Source: Chara braunii (Eukaryota > Streptophyta > Charophyceae > Charales > Characeae). Taken from it: DNA of 27,404 bases. Below the pieces are notes generated by a model, which was not told the origin of the DNA, ran no database searches, and saw only the letters and a program-made list of their open reading frames with translations. Positions 20,547 to 27,404 of the stretch are shown piece after piece. Location: NCBI GenBank assembly GCA_003427395.1, contig BFEA01000076.1, positions 3,065,237 through 3,092,640 on the forward strand, read 5' to 3'. The number at the start of each line of letters is the position of its first letter. Position 1 is the first letter of the stretch. The position numbers and the translations under genes are program-made.

Positions 20547-21332
20547 TCATGCTGGTCCCTCAGGCCTGCCCTGCTCATCCGGTTCCTCGAACAGGTCAGC
20601 CAACCCAGCAAGGTAATTTTCCCCCATCTCTATTTCCCTGATAATTATTGGCTCATATTCTTCAAACGACAGGTGGGGCAATCCGAATATCAAGATCTCG
20701 AATAATTCAGGTAGTTCCCAGGCCTGGTTTCCCTAGACCGGCCCATGTCTGACCGACACGTCGTAGAACATGCCCGTTGTTTGCGGCCGGAAGAGGTGGA
20801 TCCAGACCAGGTTCGAGTCCACCAAATCCCTTGCCCTCTTGAGACTGTCGAATACCAGGTCTACCATGAAGTGAGGTACTCGACACCTCAGCCCGGTCAT
20901 TGGGGCGTTAAACTCTCGCCAACCTCCTATCTCCACCCGAGTCCTTAACCCCACATTCCTTCTTCGTCGCACTTCCTGGCCTACCCGGTTTAGTACTCTA
21001 GTAGCCCTCTGGAAGATTGGCAACAACCCATGCCCTAGTGCCAACTCCGTCCCTAACATGTGTCACCCAAGCTCTGGCAGGTATACGGTCCCCGTCACCC
21101 TAAGATCGGTGTACAGATCGTTCCCCGGTCCCCTGTTAATTCTTATACCATCCCACAAGCATTCCACCATCATGAACGCCTGACCTCTTCCCAGGGTCAC
21201 GGCTCTCCACTCAGTATCCAATCCTTGCATCATGTAGCTTGCTGGGAGCGACACCTCCCATCCATCTCCGTTTTCCGTGGGTGGCCGTGGGTGCATGGGT
21301 CGTCGCGGCATCCGGGCGCGTCTCATCGCCAT
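20547..21332 (-). pseudogene. tandem paralogue, copy A (two in-frame stops)
   Basis: Unrecognised family, related to copies B, C and D. A single frame of 262 codons runs from ATGGCG at 21332 to TGA at 20547. It is interrupted by TGA at 21063 and TAG at 20733 but has no frameshift. Family blocks in order: an N-terminal basic/proline stretch, EVSLP, an LDTEWRAVTL...MMVECLW segment, TGTVYLPELG, RCRVPHFMVDLVF, MFYDVSVRHGP, WELPELFEILIFG, and near the end IIIREIEMGENYLAGLADLFEE, followed by a short tail. The upstream in-frame codons to 21371 were discarded because the related copies begin at MA-. TGTGCAGG lies 17 nt before the ATG. The spacer to copy B is 149 nt. Confidence 0.75.
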
Positions 21333-21349
21333 TTCCGACTTAGAAGTCC

Positions 21350-21357
21350 CCTGCACA
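21350..21357 (-). promoter_or_regulatory. TGTGCAGG element before copy A (putative splice acceptor)
   Basis: The same octamer as before gag and copy C, here preceded by GCTGTTTAAAAC and ending 17 nt upstream of the ATG of copy A. Its role as a splice acceptor or leader-joining site is inferred from position. Confidence 0.5.
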
Positions 21358-21481
21358 GTTTTAAACAGCACGCGAGTTTACTTATTCCACTTGGTCTGCA
21401 ATTTTCCACTCGAACAACTCCCCGATCCCTAGCCGGGTGCTTATTTTCCCCTTCTATTTCTTTCCCCTCTCTTCGGCCCTA

Positions 21482-22254
21482 TTACCGACCTGTTCCCTCC
21501 TCCATTTGCTCATACAATCGGTACAGGTCATCTACGTACGCCATCCCTTGGTTTATTTCTCGCCGGACGACACCCCACAGGACCTCACTTCTCACAACCG
21601 GAACCCTTGGCCTGGTACTAAACACAGCACGCAGGATGCGCAGCACCTCGTACTTCTGCTCTCCGCTAAACGGTCTCATTTCGAAGAAGGCCCAGTAGTA
21701 TTCTCAATGTACCGCCGCTTCTTCGTATGTCAAGCTTGCGAGGTCGGCAACTGCTTGTCCAACAAGTTCCAGACCGCCCAGTTTTTCCAGCAGGAAAGGC
21801 GGCAGCCTCATTCGTACATTTTCACTAGGCAATTCGAAACTCCCGACCATGGACACCCTAAGGTCTGTCGTTACATCGTAAACTCCCGGATTTGCGAACT
21901 CAAATCCCGTTCGCCATACTAACTGCCATGTCCCCTCAAACATGCTCAACGGGTCTTCTCCAGATGCTAGCCGAACTCCAACTCCCTCCACCCGTTTTCT
22001 AACACATACAACCGACCTTCTGCCCGCACGTGCCCCCGTGGGTCCGGGTTCCATTCACCATTCTCGGTCGCACGCCACTCAACTTTTGTCACCAAATAAA
22101 CCATATTTTTCGCAAGCTCGATCCCGACCCAATCCGCCACCTAGTGCCATCCCTCGCCTGTTGCCGGCAGGCTAACCTCTATCCCACCCGGTACTTCCCT
22201 AGGCGGTTCAATGCCCAAGGGGCGCTCCTCAAGGAACGTCCTTCTTCGTGCCAT
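21482..22254 (-). pseudogene. tandem paralogue, copy B (two stops, one frameshift)
   Basis: The copy starts ATGGCA at 22254 (MARRRTFLEERPLGIEPP) and is interrupted by TAG at 22141-22143. It changes frame by -1 near 21971-21976, inside the segment equivalent to the family's RLASG/RLVLG block, and hits TGA at 21704. It then reads to the stop at 21482. After the shift it shows DPLSMFEGTWQLVWR, VRMRLPPFLLEKLGG, EVLRILRAVF and VVRREINQGMAYVDDLYRLY, each alignable with copy D. Total length is about 258 codons. A TTGTAG followed by GG about 43 nt upstream is the weakest of the acceptor-like sites. Function unknown. Confidence 0.72.
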
Positions 22255-22376
22255 CGCGCGCTCGCCTTTGATCTCCCGGCTCTCGATCCGCGCTGAACCC
22301 TACAATGGTCAGACACCCCATTCCCTTAATCTTAGCAATTTTGCCGTATTTGTTTGGCTCCACAACTTCCCTGCGC

Positions 22377-23122
22377 TTAGTCGGACCACAGTACTTCGAA
22401 CAGTTTGAACACATCATCCACATAGCAAGGTGTTGCTGCTACCTCACGGCAGATTATGGCCTCCTTGGTTTCCGGGGCCACCTCCTGCCGGTCATTCCTT
22501 TCGATGTCCAAAATGATGAGGACCTCCCGGGCTCTATCGCCGTGGAAGGCCCGTATTTCAAGGATGTCCTATAAAATTCCCCTGCCAGCCATGTGCAATT
22601 CACGTGTATTCGCTCCGTCGTGTCGGCTACCTCTGTTACATGATAAAAACCCCCAAACCAGTCCGCCACGAACTCGGGTACCCAGGTCTTGATTCGGGCA
22701 CCGGGCGGTTTTAATTCCTTTCATCCTCCCATCACGACTCTACTGCTGACCGTATCTCATCCTTTGTTAGCAAAGCTTTCCCCCGCCTGCCGAGCCCTTG
22801 CCTCAGCGTCCCCTAGAAGCCACATCGGGTTCTGCCCTGCTGCGAGCGTCGTGCAGAACAGGTGCCAACCCTGTTCCGAGAGAACGATCGTCCCAACTGA
22901 TTCCACCCTTCCTTCCGCAATCTCTTCCCATCCTTCCTCTTCCCTCAACGAATTCCAGATACGCTCTACCCAAAGGTACGATAGTTCCGGCACAATCTCA
23001 TACCCCCGCCAATCACATGTGGTCCCTTTTTATTCATTGCTCGGCGGTATTGACATCTCTACTCCCCTTCTGGTTCGTCTTGGTTCCCATGCGCAGTCCC
23101 ATAATTCGAGTTCCCGGGCCAT
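22377..23122 (-). pseudogene. tandem paralogue, copy C (three stops, one frameshift)
   Basis: The copy starts ATGGCC at 23122 (MARELELWDCAWEP). In-frame stops lie at 23030 (TAA), 22757 (TGA) and 22721 (TGA), and there is a -1 frame change near 22546-22550 (GGCCTTCC run). Family blocks: YLWVERIW, VESVGTIVLSEQG, LAAGQNPMWLLGDAEARARQ, TWVPEFVADWFGG, EFYRTSLKYGP, then in the new frame REVLIILDIE and IICREVAATPCYVDDVFKLF. It ends at TAA 22377, about 249 codons in all. TGTGCAGG lies 9 nt before the ATG, and copy D ends only 55 nt upstream. It is the most damaged of the four. Confidence 0.72.
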
Positions 23123-23131
23123 CGTTCCCTA

Positions 23132-23139
23132 CCTGCACA
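23132..23139 (-). promoter_or_regulatory. TGTGCAGG element before copy C (putative splice acceptor)
   Basis: The octamer ends 9 nt before the copy C start codon, within the 55-nt gap after copy D. The upstream tract (GGGTTGTCGGCTA) is less pyrimidine-rich than at gag. Confidence 0.45.
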
Positions 23140-23177
23140 TAGCCGACAACCCGTTTTCCCCAGGTAAGCCCCCCCCT

Positions 23178-23990
23178 TCAGAAGACCCAGTCCTCTATCT
23201 CGTCGCCGTCCTCCTCATCACTGAAATCCTCCTCCTCGTCTAAGAACATCTCTTTCACCCCTTCCAAGAAGGTTTCCCCCGCTACCACGTTTCGGTAAAC
23301 TATCTGCCAATGCACCGGGCAGGGAACAAAAGTTTCATCCGTGCTGAGGAGGTTTAACACCTCAGCTAATTCTTCCGCCCAGTTTCCTTCGAATGGCCCC
23401 GCCTCCACCGATAGTTTAAAGAAGTCCTGCCTAGCACCTTGGTACAACCTCAGGCACGTCATCGACCGACATATCCGCTCCAATCTACCCCTGGTTCCAA
23501 AGACTGCATCCACCACGAATGGGGGTAGCACGCATCTCATTGTGCTAAGGGGGCGTCTCGTATTTTTCCGGTCCCCGAGTTCCACTCGCACCTCCATCCT
23601 TTCCATTTTCATTTCTACCCGCTGACACGCTGCCCATACCACTTCTCGTTCCGCTTGTCTAAACAAATGATCCGGTGTCGTGCCCAATACTAGTCTCACT
23701 ACCATTGCAGTTTCCAATTCCTGTGATACGTAGACCCATCCTCGAGCTTCCACTGTTCCCCGGAATTCTAGGTCCATCAAGCTAGGTGAGAGTCTTGTCA
23801 GGCTGACCTTAATCCAGATTGTCTCTATCCAGAGGAACGCGTCCTTCTTGTCCAGCATCACGGTTTCATAGGCTGGTTCTAGGTTGGTCCATCTCCCTTC
23901 TTCCGGGAGAACAATAGATACCCCATCCCTTACTTCTATAGGCATTTCCGGACCACTAGAGTAGACAGGAGGCGACAACCATCGCGCCAT
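23178..23990 (-). CDS. intact member of the tandem family, copy D (270 aa, unknown function)
   Basis: I do not recognise this protein. It is the only uninterrupted copy of the four: ATGGCG at 23990 (A at -3, G at +4) to the stop at 23178. The predicted product is soluble, with no signal peptide or membrane segment, alternating hydrophobic strands and helices. Family blocks: SIVLPEEG (about 29-36), FLWIETIWIKVSL (52-64), TVEARGWVYVSQELETAMVV (77-96), DHLFRQAEREVVWAACQR (104-121), CVLPPFVVDAVFG (151-163), DFFKLSVEAGPFEGNWAEEL (186-205), then IVYRNVVAGETFLEGVKEMF. It ends in a strongly acidic tail (DEEEDFSDEEDGDEIEDWVF) that the other copies lack or have only in short form. Such tails occur in histone- or nucleic-acid-protein-binding proteins, but no function can be assigned. 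It is first in the array in transcription order. CAG/G sites lie 13-25 nt upstream. Confidence 0.75.
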   Translation of the reverse strand: MARWLSPPVYSSGPEMPIEVRDGVSIVLPEEGRWTNLEPAYETVMLDKKDAFLWIETIWIKVSLTRLSPSLMDLEFRGTVEARGWVYVSQELETAMVVRLVLGTTPDHLFRQAEREVVWAACQRVEMKMERMEVRVELGDRKNTRRPLSTMRCVLPPFVVDAVFGTRGRLERICRSMTCLRLYQGARQDFFKLSVEAGPFEGNWAEELAEVLNLLSTDETFVPCPVHWQIVYRNVVAGETFLEGVKEMFLDEEEDFSDEEDGDEIEDWVF

Positions 23991-24002
23991 CTTGTTTCCC
24001 GA

Positions 24003-24020
24003 CGCCTGTCCTGTTTTTCA
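24003..24020 (-). promoter_or_regulatory. acceptor-like CAG/G sites before copy D
   Basis: On the minus strand CATGTGAAAAACAGGACAGG precedes the copy D start codon (23990). It looks like the TGTGCAGG element with an A-run inserted. Weak on its own and listed only because the other genes have a similar site in the same place. Confidence 0.3.
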
Positions 24021-24167
24021 CATGAGAGCACCACACGGCCCTTCATGGTTAAATGGTTTGCTTTTCCTTTTTCTAAATGAGGGTTGTTTTCAGGCCCCTC
24101 ATCCGGGTCTCCCTAACCTCCCTTATCCATTTCCCAGGTACCATTGCCCTACCATACCCCTAATTGA

Positions 24168-24311
24168 TCACTCGTGGCTCGCATTCCTTCTTTTCTTAGT
24201 TCCACTTTCTTCCGACTCCTGTCCAGCCTCTTCCTCATGTTCTCTCACTCGTGCAGACTTAGGCAGAGGTCGAGAATAGACTAAAAGCTTAGTTCCCCTT
24301 CCAACATTCAT
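24168..24311 (-). CDS. small basic/acidic ORF, 47 codons, uncertain
   Basis: Runs from ATG at 24311 to TGA at 24168. The sequence is strongly charged, LPKSARVREHEEEAGQESEE followed by a KKRRN cluster, unlike the composition-driven frames around it. It could be a short gene, a fragment of a longer decayed one, or a chance frame. It lies between the fragment at 24349-24629 and copy D on the same strand. Confidence 0.25.
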   Translation of the reverse strand: MNVGRGTKLLVYSRPLPKSARVREHEEEAGQESEESGTKKRRNASHE

Positions 24312-24348
24312 CAGGCAACTTTACAGAGGAAGGCACAAAAAGCAAAAC

Positions 24349-24629
24349 TCAGGCAAACGTCGCACACAGGTCGGTCATCTCCTCATCGACCTGTTCCCTG
24401 GAAATGGTCTCTCCACTGTTACTATCGGCAGGGCTTTACCCCATACCTTAAGCACAACTCAACCGTCGCGAGCGAGGTACCCAGGTCTCGGCAAGGCATT
24501 CGCCCTTTCCTCCTTACCCAGAATACCCCGTTCCGACTTGCCGCCCGTGAACCAACCGTTAATCTCGGGAATCACCCCGCACATCTCGGTAAGGTCATTG
24601 GAGCCGGCCGTCCAGGCATTCACTTCCAT
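24349..24629 (-). pseudogene. decayed unknown ORF upstream of the tandem family
   Basis: ATG at 24629 opens MEVNAWTAGSNDLTEM and GVIPEINGWFTGGKSERGIL, reaching an in-frame TGA after LARDG. Downstream, a -1 step at the AAA near 24435-24437 gives SPADSNSGETISREQVDEEM and TDLCATFA before a stop at 24349. The coherent, non-repetitive amino-acid sequence on both sides of the breaks suggests a former gene of about 94 codons. It is not related to copies A-D as far as I can see, and I do not recognise the family. Confidence 0.35.
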
Positions 24630-26880
24630 CGGTCCGACAAGAATCAACTTTTTTCAAGCCATGCTACGAGAAGTTTTTTATCGCCTCCGAGGCTCCTTCC
24701 TTGCCCCATATGCAGTGGTCCCCCTGCCGTCTGCCGACAAGCAGCCGCCCCGCCTGAAGACGTTTCACACCCCACCTAGGCAAGATCATCGAGCCATGCT
24801 CGGACCGCTCGGGCGAGAATGCTACTAATCAGCCGACGAGACCCACCCTTGCCTGACAGCCCAGTGGCCCGACCCCCCACACACGGAACTCGGTGAACTT
24901 CAAAAAGGACGACCATTCCGCATCCCGCACCGGCCGGCGCAAACCAATCCTTTCCTTCCGAAAGGCAGGATGCTCGGATACCGATCATGCAAACACAAAC
25001 CCCAAGTGGGACACACATAACACAAGTGTCTTTCCCCAGGTGCACCCAGCGCTTCCTACCCATTGCTCACAGGTTTTCACTCAGGACAGTGCGTGCCACT
25101 CTCCCCTAACATCCATACATAGTGCCCGGTTCCTTCTCGTGAGCATCTTCAAGGGTGAGCTAGTTTTTCTTGGAGTCTAGCAACTCCCTTCATTCCCTTA
25201 TCTTTGCTTGTGTGTCCGTTCGTAGGGCAGGATTGTTCCTTCTCGATTACCGTTTATGTTCATATGAGGTTCCTTCAAGCATTTAAGTGCGGTGCACGGA
25301 GCCCGCTGGGCTCCAAAGAAAAGGAAAGAGAGCACCCGTGTCGGTCGGATCACCCCGCCGTGGGATTTTCATTGGAACCCGGACTAGCCCGGAATCCCAA
25401 TCGCCTGCCAGGTAACCGGAGCCCTTCTTTCGCACGAAGAGGAAGGGTCGACCTGCGGCTTGCCCAAGACTTCCCCGGTCTGACGAACATCAGCCCAAAG
25501 GAAGGAGGACTAGAGTCATCTCCAAGGGAGATGGCTGAGCAAAAGTGCAAGCATGCATGTTCTTCCTCCAAGCCTGGCCTTGCCATGCGTCCAACCACCC
25601 TCGTATCTGATTCACTCAAAGGGATAGAGCATACACAAGTCCTCATTCTTTCTCTTCAAGTTTATGTTCGCGGTCATGCGTCGGGCATCCACCTCGGGAC
25701 CGTATCGGTCAGTTTAACCCAATACCCGGCGCCTCCACCATTTTTGTAAGGGTCGTACCCTGAAGGACTTTCGAGTCTCGGTCGACCTCACTACGGGTCC
25801 CATTTGGCTCGACCCGCCCACGCTCACGCTCAGGGCGTGGGTCGTTTGTCCCAGGGGCACCCCCACCTAGTGCTTTGAGATGGATGGGGATGGGCCTTTT
25901 GCGAGAGGGCTTTACATTGGGGGATGTAGCTCCGCTCTCGCGTCAAGATGGTAGCTCTTTGGCCACTCGTGGCGTTTTCTTGATTCGATTAAGTCTTGCC
26001 AGACAATTGCTCCTTCCAATACGCAAGCAGTCCAGGGAGTTTATTGAAGTTTTGTCTTCTTATCATGCGCAGGCCAAGCGTCATTCATTGGGCAACGCAC
26101 CTTTTCACTAAGTCTAGTGACTCAAGACAGCCCCTACGGCATCCTTGGGGTAGGGTGGCATCGCCCGGACCCCTAGCCGCTATATTTTTTTTGCTTGAAC
26201 CACCAACATTGCATTCACCTATCCACGACAGCGGTTAGTCCTTCCGGGCCTGCATTGCATTCAAGAGAGTCATTGCATTCAATCATCACGCAAGCCCCAT
26301 CTCGACGTCTACCACTCATTCAAGCATCCGACCACCCAACCCATCCTGCATTCATGGTTTAAGCGGGGCCTAAGTCCTTCCCTCGTCGCTTTCCCCATTC
26401 CCGCCCGCATCCGGCGGACGTAGTCCCGCTCAGACCACCCTAGGCTACTCACCTGCGCAAAACCACACAAAGCAAAAGCCAGGTACAATCCCCATTCGGA
26501 TCAACACATCGCCCCTCCCACAAGCCTAAGTTCCTTTTGCCTTTGATGATCCTTTGGTTATCTTTCCCTTCACTCAAGCAAGTCATGCTCTCACCTCAGT
26601 CATGCAGTAGGGGAAGATGGTTGAGTCAAACTGACCTCGTCCAAAATCAGCGCTCCTTTTTGCTTTCGCAAATGCTCTCAATAGTTCCGTACCCTTCCCT
26701 TCTTGGTGGCACACGGGACCGGCTGCCCTTACGTTGCCCTCGCTTTCCACCAAGTGAGGACTAAGCTCCTTCCCGTTCGTTCCCTGGCAATGTAACAGGT
26801 GAGCGTGGAGGTTAGTCACATGCCACGTAGGGGGGAAGGGGTGACGGAAGGGTTAAGGGTAAAAGAGTTTAGGAGGAATG
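24630..26880. other. no recognisable gene
   Basis: Only short overlapping frames without domains, on C-rich plus-strand sequence. A CATTGCATTCA motif recurs at about 26209, 26253 and 26271. A hairpin at 25817-25841 is listed separately. If the retroelement's 5' LTR and leader exist they should lie here, but I found no matching repeat downstream of integrase. Confidence 0.5.
25817..25841. other. 7-bp perfect GC-rich stem-loop
   Basis: CCCACGC (25817-25823) and GCGTGGG (25835-25841) pair around an 11-nt loop. A CGACCC / GGGTCG pairing outside it extends the stem if three bases are bulged. The loop side repeats CTCACGCTCA. Confidence 0.7.
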
Positions 26881-26969
26881 GAGGAAGGCGGAGGGAGAGG
26901 GAGAGGGAAAGGGAGAGAGAGAGAGAGAGAGGAAGGGAGAGAGAGAGAGAGAAAAAAAAAAAAAAAAAA

Positions 26970-27016
<47 letters not shown>
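26881..27016. repeat. compound microsatellite (GA)n - A27 - (GA)n
   Basis: GGGAGA-type purine repeats pass into (GA)n, then a run of 27 A (26952-26978), then (GA)n to about 27016, ending at AAGCTT. Run lengths are probably imprecise in the assembly. A Glu/Arg/Lys-rich frame across it is a product of composition. Confidence 0.95.
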
Positions 27017-27018
<2 letters not shown>

Positions 27019-27138
27019 CTTCACATCCTAATCAACCTTGCTCATTGACTTACCCTAACCGATTCTGTTCGAAGTTTCGTGCAACCCCTTGCGGCCCCTT
27101 AAGGCTCTCGATTGGACGGGCGAGGTGATAAGCGAGGG

Positions 27139-27404
27139 AGGGTTGGGATGTCCGACTATGGTGGATGGGTGTAGGTTATGGAGGTTGAAGAAGGGTTGGG
27201 GCGTCCGGCTAGGGTGGAGGGGTGTAGGTGATGGAGGTTGACGAAAGGTTGGGGTGTCCCGCTATGGCTGAGGTGTAGGTGATGGAGGTAAAACAAGGGT
27301 TGGGGTGTTCGGCTATGGTGGATGGGTGTAGGTGATGGAGGTTGAAGAAGGGTCGGGGCGTCCGGCTACGGTGGATGGGTGTAGGTGATGGAGGTTAAAG
27401 AAGG
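27139..27404. repeat. 53-bp minisatellite, left edge of an array (about 5 units)
   Basis: Units of GACTATGGTGGATGGGTGTA followed by GGTTGAAGAAGGGTTGGGG repeat with a period near 53 bp to the window end. The third unit is shortened by a few bases. Same sequence and orientation as the array at 1-134, about 27 kb away. Confidence 0.95.

Noticed and set aside
20800-20835. GGTTCGAGTCCACC, resembling a tRNA T-arm
   Set aside because: No matching acceptor, D or anticodon arms at the right distances. The segment is part of the aligned coding sequence of copy A.
18585-22143. Nonsense codons as evidence for C-to-T mutation such as RIP or methyl-cytosine decay
   Set aside because: Every stop codon is one C-to-T change away from CAA, CAG or CGA, so the stops alone carry no information. 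A dinucleotide-bias calculation against intact relatives would be needed.
8000-27000. LTR pair flanking the retroelement
   Set aside because: No direct repeat of LTR size could be matched by eye between 9-13.5 kb and 24-27 kb. A self-alignment would decide; I do not claim LTR boundaries.
26799-27128. Arg/Glu/Lys-rich protein across the GA/A27/GA tract
   Set aside because: Translation of a microsatellite, with no other support.

Overview
The window is eukaryotic. It is dominated by tandem repeats and one decayed LTR-type retroelement. No prokaryotic signals (Shine-Dalgarno sites, operons of metabolic genes) were seen, and no tRNA or rRNA gene. From memory, the reverse transcriptase and integrase motifs most resemble the Ty3/gypsy lineage found in charophyte algae (Chara-like) and basidiomycete fungi. 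That placement is an inference and the species is unresolved. Two N bases (2302, 3254) and many one-base frame breaks in homopolymers point to a draft assembly, a decaying locus, or both.

Layout. 1-134: edge of a 53-bp minisatellite. About 285-6352: a 6-kb satellite in which three diverged families succeed one another, all with a 91-bp unit in one common register. 6355-6520: a purine microsatellite. About 6520-12450: no recognisable gene, but several short tandem repeats (51, 65 and about 38 bp) and perfect hairpins or palindromes. 12458-13110 (minus): an acidic unknown protein with one frame break. 13247-13500: a short repeat and a 9-bp-stem hairpin next to the integrase stop. 13535-20093 (minus): a Ty3/gypsy-type retroelement in the order gag (CCHC knuckle), protease, RT, RNase H, integrase, broken by stops and frameshifts. 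20547-23990 (minus): four tandem, mutually related, unrecognised genes of 249-271 codons. The first in transcription order, D, is intact and the other three (C, B, A) are broken. 24168-24629 (minus): two short protein-like fragments. 24630-26880: no recognised gene. 26881-27016: a compound GA/A27/GA microsatellite. 27139-27404: the 53-bp minisatellite again, same orientation as at the left edge.

The most interesting part is 13.5-24.0 kb. The four paralogues lie directly upstream of gag, on the same strand, separated by only 55-149 nt. All four and gag start with ATGGC. The octamer TGTGCAGG occurs 9-17 nt before the start of gag, copy A and copy C, and looser CAG/G or TAG/G sites precede D and B. 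This fits splice-acceptor-like sites that would place each ORF behind a shared leader, as in retroviral subgenomic mRNAs. A retroelement with an amplified, diverged family of accessory genes 5' of gag would be unusual; Ogre/Tat elements, with one extra ORF there, are the nearest precedent I know. I could not identify LTRs by eye, so membership of the four genes in the element is inferred from strand, spacing and the shared motif.
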